From contig BDSL01000035.1 of assembly GCA_003116995.1 (NCBI GenBank), positions 744,001-808,000 on the forward strand: a stretch of DNA of 64,000 nucleotides, given 5' to 3'. Each line of letters opens with the position of its first letter. Within the stretch, counting starts at the first letter, position 1. Shown in pieces: positions 11,520 to 23,518 of this stretch. The notes below the pieces were generated by a model. It was not told the DNA's origin, searched no databases, and saw nothing but the letters and a program-made list of their open reading frames with translations. Position numbers and translations under genes: made by a program. The stretch comes from Yamagishiella unicocca (lineage: Eukaryota > Chlorophyta > Chlorophyceae > Chlamydomonadales > Volvocaceae).

Positions 11520-14500
11520 TCAGAGCTTGGATGCGGCTTGGCGGCTCTGCTTGCCCACAAAGCTCGGCGGGAGGCCGCCAATGTCAATCGTCAGGCGGTC
11601 GTCGTAGAACGACAGGCTGCAGCAGAGGGGGGTGGGGATGGTGGAGCAAGGGACAGGCGAAAGGTCAGAAACTCATATGGGGATGGGATGCTTGCTATGG
11701 GGGGTCCGCGCAGCGGTTGTTCAGGGGTGTGCGCATACACGTGTGGGCCTCTGGGCGGGCGGGCCATGCTCGACAGGTCGGGGCCATGCACATCGAGGTG
11801 TCAGGGAACGGCGCGCTACCTTTCAGCGCGGCCTTGAGCACGTGGTCGCCAAGGCACGGCAACAAACGTGCAAGCCGGTGTTGCGACGCTTGCAGTCAAG
11901 AGGTACGGCAACAAACGTGTAAACGCACACGCTTCGAGGTCGGGTCATAAACTGACGGGCGGCTCGGGGCGCCGTCGCGGGGCTGGTTGCCGCTAGGGGG
12001 CGGGCTTGGGGCTGCGTCGGAGCTCCCCGGCGAGCTGAGAGGCGTACCGTGTTCCCCGGCTCTCACCTGTCGGGCGCGTGGCTTTCCTTGAGCAGGTCGA
12101 AGAACTCCTCCCGGCTGATCTTGCCGTCGCCGTTGGTGTCGGCCTCACGTAGCATCAGCTTGGCCTCCGACAGCCGCTCCTGGTCGCCGTCGTAGGGGCG
12201 CGCGAACCCGAACGCGGCGGCGGCGCCTGACACCACCTGCGCCAGGGAGGCGGTGCCCGGCGCGGGGCGCAGCGGCGGCAGCTGCTGGAGCAGCTCGTCC
12301 AGGGAGATGTAGCCGTCGCCGTCGTGGTCCATCTTGCGGAAGGCGTGGTCCAGGTAGACCTGGGTGCGCGAGCATGGGGGGGTAGCCATGGGCGCATGGG
12401 GTGGTCATGTTTTGCATAGGGCGGTGACGGGGAGGGGGGAGAGGTGCCTTCTGTGTTCGGGCCCTGCAGGCAGCCACCGCTCACTTCGTCCATTCCCCTG
12501 CCCGCCCCGGCTCCCTTGCGCACCTGCCAGCCCTGCTCTCCCTGCACCTGGTCCCAGTCCATCAGCGTGGTGATGAACTCCGACAGGTCCACGGTGCCGT
12601 TGTGGTCGAAGTCCACCCTCCGCATCAGGTTCTCGATCTCGTTGTCGGCCAGCTGGTAGCCCTGCAGGGACGAGGGGCGGGTAACGGGCCTTGGTACGGA
12701 TGCTGTGGTTGAAGCGGGGTTGATGTCTACGCGCATGATATTGCACATGGATCGGCCCTAGGGCGCGCAGCGATAGCCTATAACGGCAACCATGGCACGG
12801 GAATGGCAATGCGGTGAAGTGCTAATGGCGATACGCCAGCGCGGGGGCTGTCCCCCCCTGGACCCGGACGTGCCGCCACCCGAAGGCTGCCCGCTACGTG
12901 CCGGGCTCGGCCCCCACCTGGCGGCGCAGCCCTGCCGACAGCTCCTCCAGCGTGATGGCCCCGCTGCTGTCCGTGTCCAGCTCGTTGAAGAGGTCCTGCA
13001 TGTTGCGGAGCGCAGGGTAGGAGGGGCGACGTTCGTTGGTGCAGGTTTTGGAACCCGGCCGACGCGCAGCTGCGGGTAGGTGTGTGTTGGGGGGCGTGTC
13101 TCTAGGCTTGCTTGTGGGTGGGTCTGGTGGGAGCGGAGGTTGCAATGGGCCGCACACACCTCCCTCGCGGCTGCCCTACCTGCAGGTTGCCCAGCGCCGC
13201 ACGCGCCTTCCTGCTGGCCGGCGCCTTGCCCTGCTTGCCCTCGTCCTGGATCTCGTCCACAATCATCTTAAGCACCAGCTGCTTCAGGTGGCCGAAGGTG
13301 GAGAAGCGCTGCAGGCGCTGCGGGGCGGAAGTTGCAGGACAAGGGGACAGCGCGGTCAACACACTGCTGCCGCGAGGCGCCCGACGCCGCGGTCACTCTA
13401 GGCACCAACTCATGTGCCAACGCGCGTTCCGGGACGCCGAATTATATGCAGTAGGGACCCAACTTCGGGCAGAACCAGACCGCGGCCCTGTGAATACCGC
13501 CGGCCCGTCGCGCCACCAATCCGCATTCCGAGAGGCCTCGCACAGCACAGCCCCGCCGTGCCTTGCTCTCCCTTCCCACAATCACGCCCCCGCCCTGCCT
13601 CTCCCTCCCAACTTCCCTCGCACTCCTCCGCTATCTTCTCCGCGTTCGCAGACACCCGTGTGCACCACACGCAACCCAGCGCCCTACCTGCACCACGCTG
13701 CCCTGCAGGGGCAGGTCCCTGGCGCGGCCCTCCTCCGACAGCCAAGGGTGCTCCAGCGCCACGAAGGCCGAGGGGCGCATGGCGGGGTCGCGCTGCAGCA
13801 GCCGCTTCAGCAGGTCCACGGCGCTGGGGGAGAGCTGCTTGAGCTCCTGAGGCGGCGACCAACACCATGCACACGGGCAGGGAGCAGAGACCGTTTCGGA
13901 CCGGGGCATGGGCGGGGGAAGGTAAAGAGGAAACCAATGGTCCGAAACTGGACTGGGGCATGGGCGGGGAGGGCGGGGGCGGCGCGGGATGGGAGCGCAA
14001 GCTGATTGCAGCGGACGGTGGGCGCGAAATCAGCGAAGACGGGATGTGTGGCTGGCAGCAGAGACTCCGCAAACGCGTTCATGGCTTCACGCCCAGCCCA
14101 GGGCTTAGCGAACGGCTCGCCGTGTGAGCGCTGCCCCGCTAGCAACCTGCGGTGTGCTAATTTGATGCCGGCTGTTGGAAGGCGAACTGCAACGCATGCC
14201 GCCGCCTTACCTGCGCGTTCCAGTTGACGTCCTGGGTCAGGATGGCCTTCCACACGTCGGTGAGGGTCTGCGTCCGAACGTCCTCCCAGAAAGGGAAGCG
14301 GCCCGTTAGCAGCTGCAGGGAAAACGCGCGGCAGCAGAGTCAGTGTCGGGATCGCATAAGGGCCGGCTGAAGGGTCAGCAGCTGAGGTTGAAATTGCAAG
14401 TTTAGGCGGGGGAGCATACAAGGCAACAGCGTACCCCACCACCACCACCCGTCGTGCTCCCCGCCCGACGTGCCGTATCCATACCTGGTACGTCAGCATG

Positions 14501-17005
14501 CCCACCGACCAGATGTCGCACTTCTCGTCGTACGACTGCAGGACCAGCTCCGGAGCCATGTAGGCGGGCGTGCCTACGGTGCGGGGGCCGACGACGGCGT
14601 TGGCGGCACGCTGGCGCGCATGGCCGCGCGGCCGACAGTGCAGCTGCAATGCGCGCAGCTAGCCCTCCTGCCTTCCCCCATGTACTGATCTAGCCCAAAA
14701 CAAGCCCCCCAGACCATTCACTACGTCCGCTTATTACACTCGCGCGCGCTGTGCTGCCTCCTCCTCCTCCGCTTCACTTCCTCGTATGGGCCTTGGTATG
14801 GGCTGACGCCCAGCCGGCAGATGCCCGCTCACCTGACCGGGACGTGAGCTTGGGCTCATCGGGCCAGTGCCGGATGGACAGACCAAAGTCGGTAGCCTTC
14901 AGCGGGGACTCGTCATCGTGGCGGAGGAACTGCACAGTCACAGGGGCAGAAGGGAGGCGGGCAGGGTTATTGGCTGCGGAGATTGCTGGCCAGCCCTGAA
15001 CTCCTGGCCTTGTGGCACGCAGCACGCCGTGCAGAGCTCTGTACGGTGGGGCGGCTGTGGGCGCCATCAGCTCCAGCCGCCCATCGAATCCTAGCACCCA
15101 CACCGTGCTTCGCTTTCGCTCCAGTTCCGAGTTGCCCAGACAGCCGTCAGGGCACCTACCAGGAAGTTGTCCGGCTTGACGTCGCGGTAGATGATGCCCT
15201 TGGCGTGGCACTGGCTGATGAAGCGAAGGATGCTGCGCGTCAGGCGGGCAATGTACTTCTCGGAGTACCTGCGGGACGGAGGGCGGGGCGGGTGAGCAGT
15301 CTGCGTGCCCCAGCTCAGGAGGAGCCGAAAACCCGTAACTGACCAGCACCTGCTTCACCCAGCCTCCAAGACCAGGCATTCGCCTGCCAGCGCAGTTAGC
15401 TGCCCAAACCCCCAAGATGACGCAGCGCGCATGTCACGCAGCTCGGCTTTCGATGGACTTTCTGTAATAGCACGTTTTGCTGCCATGCACGCACTTGGTG
15501 TGCGGCACCTTGCGCGTATACATACTGTCGCTAGTGCACACGCCCGCAGGCCTGCAAAGCACTGCCGGCGAAGCACACCGTGCCACGCCATCCCTCAGAA
15601 ACCGAAGCCGACAGAATTAACCTTGCCTACCCACACACCCAAACCCCATCCGAGTTATTCTTCCCTGCCATGCCTTCCCTGGCATCTTTCATCTCCTTCA
15701 CTGCCCCCGGCCGTCCGCAAACGCCAATCTCCAGCATCTGTACATCCCAGCGGCTCCCTACAGCGCCCGCGAACGGACCCCTTCCCCAGCCTGCCTCACT
15801 TGTGCGCCTCGATCCTCTCCAGCAGCGCTCCGCCCTCGCACAGCTCCATGACCAGGTGGATGGCGTCGTCGTCCTCAAACACGTCTCGCAGATTCACCGC
15901 GTCCAGGCTGTAGCCCAGCTGCTGCATGATCTCCACCTGGCGAGGGGGGGGGATATGGGTCGGGTCGGGTGCAAAGGCTTTCGTATCAGCGCGTCGTCGT
16001 ACGAGAGCTCCCCAGCATCAATGTTATTGCCACTTGCACAGCGCACCAAAAAGGAAAGATGCTTGCGTTCAAAAAGGATCGTGCATCCCTGCTCGGTGCG
16101 CGATAATCAAGTGGGTGGAGGTTTTCCACATCTGACCCTTACACGGCACTTGCTGCGGAGCTGCGATAGCCACGCACCACAACACAGTGTCAGCTCCCCA
16201 GTCGGGCGCACACCCCCTCGCCCCCAGAGTCCAGGGATGGGCTTCCTAGCTTTCCTTAACACATCCAATTTATGGCTCTTGCACAACGAGCCCTGGGGCT
16301 GTTGTGAATCCTGCTTGCCTGCTATGCCGCCTTTACGTGTGTACGTTTGCGACAGGATGTGGTACTCGGCACCGATGCGTAATGGCCATCAGCGCTAGGA
16401 GGGCTGCCAACCATTCGAGACCGCAATCAGGTCCTTTGCCGAACGCACTTTCGGCTAGTACCCTCTTGAGAGTGCGCGGTCCGGCGCCAAGCAGCACCCG
16501 GACCCACCCTTCACAGCCATACCAGCCTCCTTTAGGCATGGCCACTGTGTCGTGCAGTGCGAAGCGCCCCTGCCGCTCCGCTGTGCCCATGCCGCCGATC
16601 TTACCTCCGTCCGCAGCTTCAGCAGGTACCGTGGAGTGGGCAGGCCGCGCTTGGGCACCTTTGGGATGGTCTTGACAGCGTTGACCTTCCCCGAAGCTTT
16701 CTCAACGCATTCCCGCACCACACCAAAGCTGCCAGCGCCTATTACCCGACCGACATGGTACTTCTCCTGGGGGAGCAACACATGGAGACACACATGACAC
16801 CCGTCAAGGTAAGGACATGCTCATGAGGACTAGGTTGCCGAACGCAGGACCAAGCCGGGGCACGGTCGGCTGCCGTCCCTCGCGCCCCGCAACAGACAAC
16901 GACACAGCAGGACACGGGACCTGGACAGGACGCAGTCCCCGCCCTGAGCCATAACGGCAGCCAGCCTACCGCGAGATTCCGAGCGAAGCAGAACACGCTG
17001 GTAAC
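11520..17005 (-). CDS. Calcium-dependent protein kinase (CDPK) with four EF-hands; N-terminal exon(s) not resolved
   Basis: Thirteen phase-checked exons: 17005-16970, 16766-16605, 15936-15800, 15268-15160, 14929-14833, 14573-14485, 14312-14211, 13846-13688, 13317-13180, 12995-12918, 12661-12524, 12359-12067 and 11616-11520. They give 544 residues. The kinase domain shows GAGSFGVV, the ATP-binding Lys in NAVKTIP (about residue 44), the catalytic loop IIYRDVKPDNFL (Asp about 141), DFGLS (about 162) and SGTPAYMAPE. An autoinhibitory junction (about 298-343) leads to four intact EF loops at about 350, 386, 426 and 489 (DTDSSGAITLEE, DFDHNGTVDLSE, DHDGDGYISLDE, DTNGDGKISREE). An Ala/Pro-rich insert separates EF3 from EF4. 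CDPKs phosphorylate Ser/Thr on binding calcium. The usual acylated N-terminus should lie upstream, perhaps within 17080-17580, but I could not fix it. The HRD motif is YRD here. Confidence 0.92.
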
Positions 17006-19125
17006 CTGTGGAAGACAGTCAGCGCGGTGGGGTGTCAAGGGGGCGCGATTGATCCAGTGGGCACGGTATGGGGTAATGTACTAGTGTTCAGACATGGCTA
17101 GGTTGTCACGATGCGGTCGAAAGGGTGATATGAGCCATCCCGTCAAATCTAATTTACCTACCGAAAAGCATTGTGGTATCAAGGATTTTAAGGGCCGGAG
17201 TCCGGGTCCCACCCGGTCACTCGCATGCGCACGAGCGTACCATTTGAGGCTCGAGCTCCGTGCGGCCAGGCAGCCGCAGCACGCCCTCATCGCTTGCAGA
17301 CGCGGTGTAGTCTGTTGAATTTGCAATCACGGCCTGTCCGCGCTGCGTCACTGTCCGCCAAGTGGGTGAGCTGGGGCGAGACCCTCGAGCACATGCCGCA
17401 GCACCCGCTGTCCGGCCGCTGAACTCAGCCTGAGTAGGCTGCGCTTGCGCAGCGGCCGTCCCGCTCTGCGGCGGCCGCACTCCATACTTGCTTGTTACAA
17501 GCGTAACGGAGCGTCCCGGTCCGGTCGAGCCTCGTGTAGAGCTCTGCTGGCCTTGCCTCTGCCGACCACCCTTCATAGTTGGTATTTAGAAATCCTGAAA
17601 AAGGAGGTTCATATGGTTGTTCCCGAATGCCACCAGAGGTACTGGCTGTAGATAACTCCGTTTCGCTGCCCCTTACTGAGCTCACCAACAAGATAGAGAC
17701 TCACCTCGGATAAGATTGAGGTCGATATGTGTACAGGGGCACTTGCCTCCAAGCGAGCGTCCCTTTTGCTTCGTCAGGTTCCGTTGGAAGGCAGCAGGCT
17801 GAGAAAGCACAGCAGGCTTCGACTGGAAATTGATGTACTTTGTGTTGAAAGCGATTAAAGGCAGGAAATGTTAGCAACGCACGCATGCCGCTTCGATGGC
17901 GGAAATATGACTGGCATAGTAACGTGTACGTCAAATCTGAGGTGTCAAAGCACATCTTGGAAACAAGGGGGTTTTAACTCGCAGAAATACATGTGGAAGT
18001 AATGAAGCGATTTGGGCGACAAAATATAGGCGCCCAACTCGGCCTTCCCCTCTCCCGCATAGCCCCGCACTCATGGCCGACTTGCAAACATCTCTGTATG
18101 CCGTCTCTCCCCCCCCCCCCGCTCCAAATTACGTACGAAGTCAGCTATTTGCTGGCAACTTAGTTTGCAAAGCTGTACACCCCTAAACGTCTACTCTGCC
18201 AGCCGAGAAAACCGGAACAACGCCAATTCCGTACGAACGCCGTCGACAAACGAGACGTATATGACGAGGCCACATGAGATGGCCACTGTGGCGGACGAAC
18301 ACCAAGGCCTACTCCACGCCATCGCATAAGGTCATGTGTGTTATCCTGCGCTGTCAATCCTTGTCTACATCCCAGACGGACGGACATGGCGGCACAGTTG
18401 ACGCAGGGCAAGAACGTTGCACACGAGAGGTATCGCACGCGAATTGGGTTGCATATCGGTGCAGAGAGAATGCATGGAAGCCGGCCTTGTTTCGATCCGA
18501 CATTCCCCCCACAGAGTGTGTGTTGCATAGCCCTCCGGCCGCCTGGCTACGGGCCAACGAACGCCCTCCCATCCGCGCTGTGGCAGCAGCCTGCCGACAG
18601 GCATGCACACTCCGTCACACACAGATCCAGATCCAGTGTAGTTCCCTTCACCTCCCACATACTGTTACATCGCACAAACGGGCGCCTGACGGCTCGCGAA
18701 GGTTGTGGTGCCGCCTCCTTACAACATACGGCTGCTACGACTCCACAGCGCCGTGCTTGTTGACAAAGAATTCTCGCGGCTTAGTTTTACAGTCGCAATT
18801 CCAGCAACCTCCACCATCTCTCAAGTGCGGTGGAGACTACGCCAACACGACATCATATCGCTAACCCCATCCCCAACGAGTGGACCCACCCTCTTCAGCG
18901 GTACGATCCTCAGCACCCCTTTTAACGCGTGCGCTCTCCAAGACTGCTAGCACGATTTCCCCCCTCGCCAACACCACAATCGCCGCTCCGGCAGACGTAC
19001 CCTATGCACTTCGACGTGTCACAAGTCGAACTGAATGCCTAAGCGGACGTGACCCAAATTCCCCAGGTGCTCCTGCCGGTTGCCCGGCGCGTACCACGTA
19101 AGCGCGGCCGCAAATCAGCTAGCTC
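17006..19125. other. Upstream region of the CDPK gene and intergenic DNA
   Basis: The missing first CDPK exon(s) probably lie in 17006-17600. One minus-strand stretch around 17217-17330 contains a Cys-rich start (MRACCGC) reminiscent of an acylated N-terminus, but its splice phase does not fit the next exon directly. From 17700 to 18700 I see nothing coding; there is a C11-type homopolymer near 18111-18121. Several TTACA motifs (for example 18719-18723 and 18787-18791) could serve as minus-strand poly(A) signals for the small gene at 19126. Confidence 0.35.
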
Positions 19126-19727
19126 TCAGCCGCCCTCCCCAGGGTATTGCGGACCGCCCTGCCCAAACATGTGCGGCGGTGTCAAACGGGACTGCTGGTC
19201 GATGAGCCGCTGATGCTCCGCTGCCCACGCCATGCCGGCCGGAGCCACTGCTTGCTGGAAAGCCGGTGCCGCCGGGGCTGCCGCAGCCCACCACGGTGCC
19301 TCATAGGCCAGAGAAGGGGCTTGGTGCGCGTGCCACTGTTGTTGCTCTCCATGGAGCTGTAAACCTTGCTGGACTGGCTGGTGCAGGATAGGCTGCACCA
19401 GCGGCTGCGCCCCGAGCTGGCCTTCTGTGCAGCTGGCCTGAGGTGAGGGCGGAGGCATCAGCTTTTGAGGAAGAGGGGCTGGGGCGTGCTGCGGGGTTTG
19501 ACCTGCGGACGGCATGGGGATGGGGTAGTAAGAGGCGTTGTTCCGGGTGACAGCACGGTTTGCAACACCTCTCCATCGCCCCGCCTGCCTTCATCCATCA
19601 GCTCCTCATCGTCGTCAATAAGGTCTGGAATGTCAATAAACGTGTAATCCAAACGGCCGCAGAGCTCCGCTACCGTGGCCTGTGAAGGGTCCACGACAGC
19701 TGCACATCCATTGCAGCTTGAGGCCAT
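19126..19727 (-). CDS. Small Gln/Pro/Ala-rich protein of unknown function
   Basis: Two exons, 19727-19569 and 19488-19126, join in phase 0 across an 80-base GT-AG intron to give 173 residues. The N-terminal third is ordered-looking and acidic (ATVAELCGRLDYTFIDIPDL, then IDDDEELMDEG). The C-terminal two thirds is low complexity with many Gln, Pro and Ala (QPLVQPILHQPVQQGLQ). Without the intron the first frame would end after 89 residues, so the splice is chosen because the Gln-rich frame stays open to a stop and both borders are consensus. The start codon faces the LYR-protein start at 19948 across 220 bases. I recognise no domain; RNA evidence would be needed to be sure that it is expressed. 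Confidence 0.45.
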
Positions 19728-19947
19728 GATGCCTCCAGATATTCACTTTCTTACAGTAATCATATATCTTTCTATGTACATGCCTACCCTTTACTGACGG
19801 CCTCTGCACAAACATACAATAACTGCATTCACGAATTGCCGTGCGGAGCCTGCAGTGTTCGGAACACTTGCATACGGAGTGAGGAGCAATCGCACACACG
19901 TGGATCAATTTAGGAGCTACGGTCTTTTTTTACAAAGCGCCTAGGGG
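19728..19947. promoter_or_regulatory. Probable bidirectional promoter
   Basis: These 220 bases lie between the start codons of two divergent genes and are A/T-richer than the flanks, with tcatatatctttc at about 19758-19770. Position and composition are the only evidence. Confidence 0.35.
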
Positions 19948-21629
19948 ATGAGCGCCGCAGCAGAGACGCGTGCGCTATTTCGTGCGTTGCTCCGCGAGGG
20001 CAGACGCTTCCCCAACTACAACTTGCGCGAGTAAGGGAAACTATCAATTATGGCATCGGCGCGCCTATGGTAACACGCGCGACTTGGACCTGACCAGATT
20101 TCTACCACGCGCAGATACATACAGCGACGCGCTCGCGAAGGCTTTCACGAGTCTGCGTCAGTCTCAGATCCCGCAACAGTGAAAGCGCTGCTGCAAAGTG
20201 GACATCAGGAGCTGGAGGTCGTTAAGCGCCAGTCGTTGGTATACCAGCTCTACGGGCGCAAGTTCAAGAACGTGTTGGTGAGTTGTCGCTCACCCCACTA
20301 CAATGCAATGCTACTCGCAATTGAAAATGCGGGCATGCGCTGAGGTCCTGCATGTGGATCACTTGTGTTCCTGGGCTACTGTGGGGGGAGAGTAGATATC
20401 TTGCTGCACACGGTATGGGCACGTTGACAGCTGCATGTCGCATGCAATCCTTGCTCAAACCGAACTTCGCCCTCTTGAACCATGCTTCAGGAGCTCGATT
20501 TTACGTTGAACCACGAGAAACCTGCAGACAGCCGGGTATAGCCAGGTTGTTGGGTTTCTCTCACGACGAGTGGAGTCGACATGCTGATAGACATGGCCAT
20601 GCACACAGATGGGCAACGTGCAGGCGTATTCTGCGGAGTAGGCACGGATAGAGAAGCATTTGCTTAGGGCAAGAGAGAAAACCGGCGACAGCGAAGCATT
20701 TAATCGACGGACACCGGTTCTGTGGGACAACAGTCGAGATGCGATGACATCCTCAATCGATGCAACCATGTGTGATTAGGCATGGCATATGTGTCCATAA
20801 TGACGGGTAGAGGGAACTCCCTATGGTGGACGTCCGCATCGAGGAGGTCGGATGGGAGTCATTGGGTCCTTTGGCAGACCCTGATTAACCTGTGTCCAAC
20901 TAGCCGCTTCTCAGCTGGGTTTGTTTCGTGTGGAGTGCGATGCCGCCTGCTGCCTTGAGTGATACGTCCATGCGAGCCACCAGCCTGTCGAGACGGAATC
21001 GGGCTGCTGCCGGGACGGACGCTGCGCACCCTGCGGTGTAGGATAGTGTCGAGGGGCCGACGTACGGCAAGGACGCGTCTTCGGTGTTTCGCATGCAATC
21101 CTCAGGCTTACTGTTGCCCAAGCTGCGTAGGTCAGCTCCCGACTTCAATAGCTCGCTGAGTGGGCGCGGCGACAGGTTGACTAAGTGCGCATGGTCCGCC
21201 GGCTCATGGGCCAAGCATACAAGTTGACTAAGCGCGCACGGTCCGCCGGCTCATGGGCCAAGCATACAGACTGTGTTACCTTCGTTCAGCATAGTGCTTA
21301 ATTCATTCAATGAGTGAGGCCACTTTGCATGCCCCAGTGCAACCTGGCACAGCAACCCAGGTGCGAATATCTGAGGACTCCCTGCGTGCCTAAGCGGCGC
21401 TGTCGATTGGTATTAAAGGTAGTTCACTGTGCAGGTGCAACGCACGGAGGGTGTCTTGGTGCCTGGTCGGCCGCAGAATGCTCCGAGGGATGTTCAAGCC
21501 CCGCCTACGCATGTCGCACTGCCGGTAAAGAACAACGCTATACTACAAGAGTCTCTATCGATACTAAAGGAATTTAGGGCTTTGGTGGACGCGAAGGTGG
21601 AGCAAGAAGGCCCCCCAAAGGGTGGATAG
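19948..21629 (+). CDS. ISD11: ISD11/LYRM4-type LYR protein of mitochondrial Fe-S assembly
   Basis: Exon 1 (19948-20030) encodes a start plus the LYR-like motif in RALFRALLREGRRFPNYNLR. Exon 2 (20115-20277) joins in phase and reads EYIQRRAREGFHESASVSDP, ending near VVKRQSLVYQLYGRKFKNVL. This order of motifs (LFRxLLRE.RRF..YN, then RRxREGF, then DP, then RQ...QLY) is that of LYRM4/ISD11, which with acyl-carrier protein stabilises the mitochondrial cysteine desulfurase NFS1. The core LYR tripeptide is LFR here. The 3' end is less sure: a phase-0 exon at 21432-21629, starting VQRTEGVLVP and followed 12 bases after its stop by TGTAA, would add a 65-residue tail that typical ISD11 lacks. Otherwise translation could run through the donor to a stop at 20341-20343. 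The core is secure, the tail is inferred. Confidence 0.8.
21176..21269. repeat. 47-bp tandem duplication
   Basis: Two adjacent copies (21176-21222 and 21223-21269) start gttgactaag and end in ccaagcataca; they differ at two or three positions. They lie in the proposed long last intron of the LYR-protein gene. Confidence 0.9.
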
Positions 21630-21640
21630 TAAGCTATATA

Positions 21641-21645
21641 TGTAA
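21641..21645 (+). promoter_or_regulatory. TGTAA polyadenylation signal
   Basis: TGTAA occurs 12 bases after the stop at 21629. It supports 21432-21629 being a true terminal exon. Confidence 0.45.
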
Positions 21646-21937
21646 GACATTATATTAGCACATATTCATAGGTCTGTTACTCGCTGTCACGCACGTCAAT
21701 CTCGCGCTAAAGTACCTCTCCTGCCGAACCCACTCATTAAGGCATTTGCGCTCAGAATGCGTTGCATACCGGTATATGAACGCGGATCTTTGTAGCCTTG
21801 GATGTGGATCTTTGTAGCCTTGTCGCCGGTGGTCGAGCACTTTGTCTATCGCCCGATTTGAGGTGGCATCCTCTCCCTCGGCCATTACGATCGCGGTATA
21901 ACAGCAGCGACAGATTCCAATAGGATCATAAGGCGTA

Positions 21938-23518
21938 ATGAAGCGACGCGGAGGAGCCGCGACGGTCGCGACGCCGAGGGGTGGACGGAGCAAGCGAAGG
22001 AGAGGAGCCGCCGCACAAGAAGAAGGCGAGGCGCCTCCTACCAGCCATGGTAAGTTGCTATGTGATATGCTGTGCTTCGCATGCTGTGCCGCTGTTCCGC
22101 CCCACGGACCACTTCACGACGTCAGCTGACGGTGTGCAGGCGACCAGGAGCAGCTAGCTGCTCCTGCTCACGCGCTGGAGACCGTTGAACCGTCGACGCA
22201 CTATCACTTGGATCCAGCATTAGTAGCAAACAGCGCAGCAGCCGCTGCAGCCCACGCAGCTGCTGCGTGCACAGCTCCAGGGCAGGACGCAGTTGGCGAG
22301 GACGACGCCGGGCCCGAGGGCGACGAAAATGAGGACGGAGCTGCGGAAGGCCCTGCACCTTCAGGGCCTCCTGACATCAGCATTGCTGCCACGGAACTCG
22401 CGCGTTTGACTGGCATTTCTGCTGACACAGCTGTGAATGCGCTCAAGGAGACGCAGGACAAGGTGTTTAGCGAAAACGCGTCGGGCGACAGTAATAGCGG
22501 AGCCACCGGCGCGGCTCTGCTGCAGACCTGGCTGGAGGAGGCGCAGATCTGGCTCGCGTGCAACATGGAGGTGCAGGAAGAAATCGAGGATGTACGGGCC
22601 GCCATGCAGGAATCGCTGCAGGCGTATGAAGCGGCGAAAGCTGCCGACGACGTGCCGCTCGTTGAGCGCCCGCCCGACTACTTGCGCGAACGCTTCCTTC
22701 CAACCGCCGGCAGCTCCGCAGCAGCCGGGGGTGCGCCGCGTAGCGTCGTCTTCGTGCGGCTGGCAGACCTTGCGTGCCACCACGCGCTCTTTGCGGCCGG
22801 GGGCCACAAGGCGCCGCTGGTGAAGCTGGCGGACCTGGAGTGCAAGTGCCGCAGGTGGGCTGTCGTAGCTGTCAGAGTAGCGCGAAGAACGCCTTTCCGC
22901 ACAGCTCCTCGCGACCTGACCAGCCAGCTCCTTGCCGAGCAAAGCATCCTCTCCGTGCCTCTCACGTCATCCCCTCACATCAACATGGGGAGCACCGCTT
23001 ACGGTTGCCTCCCGCGCTTGTCGGTCCGCAGATGGTACCCGAATAAAGGCACGAGCCGGTTCTGGGAGCGGCTTGCGGATGAGTGCACGGCGGCAGCCGC
23101 GGCGGCGGCGCCAGCAGCCCCGCCACTCAAGCAGGAGGGTTGGGTGAGTTGCGCCCGGGGTCCCGACGCCTGCAGCACCTGCGCGGCAGCCGTCCAGCAC
23201 AGCGCCGGCGGAGGCGTCGGGCCATCCACTTCAGCGCCGATACCGGAGCAAGCGGTCTCGCCGCGGTCATCACTGGGGCCCACAGAGGCGGCTGCGGTGC
23301 TGGCGGCCGTGGGGGCGTTTGCGGCGCTGAAGGGGCCGGAGGTGGAGCGGGAGGTGTGCAAGATGCCCACGATATCGGGGCAGGTGCCGGACGTGTTTGC
23401 CAGGCTGGACGACCGGCCTGGGGAGGCTGGCGGTTCGGACGCAGACGACATCGTGGTGCTGGAGGCGGACGCGGGCAAGGCCCGCGCGCCAGGGGCCCAC
23501 GAGGCGGATGAGGTCTAG
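21938..23518 (+). CDS. UBA-like / ubiquitin-interacting-motif protein
   Basis: Three phase-checked exons, 21938-22049, 22140-22854 and 23032-23518, give 437 residues. The N-terminus is basic (MKRRGGAATVATPRGGRSKR), a candidate nuclear localisation signal. Next come an Ala-rich linker and a UBA-like stretch (ARLTGISADTAVNALKETQ). Then follows a ubiquitin-interacting motif: an acidic patch followed by Ala-x3-Ser (EEIEDVRAAMQESLQAYEAA). A conserved-looking block spans the second intron (FVRLADLACHHALFAAGG, then CKCRRWYPNKGTSRFWERLA). The intron at 22855-23031 is inferred because reading through adds an Arg-rich insert and both borders are consensus. The C-terminus is Gly/Ala/Glu-rich. The motifs suggest binding of ubiquitin or ubiquitylated partners; the substrate and pathway cannot be named. 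A TGTAA lies at 24368-24372. Confidence 0.75.

Noticed and set aside
12063..12066. TGA at the end of the fourth EF-hand exon of the CDPK as the gene's stop
   Set aside because: The TGA is part of a strong donor (ACAG|GTGAGA). An exon at 11616-11520 fits the phase and ends in its own stop after a family-like SLSFYDDRL sequence.
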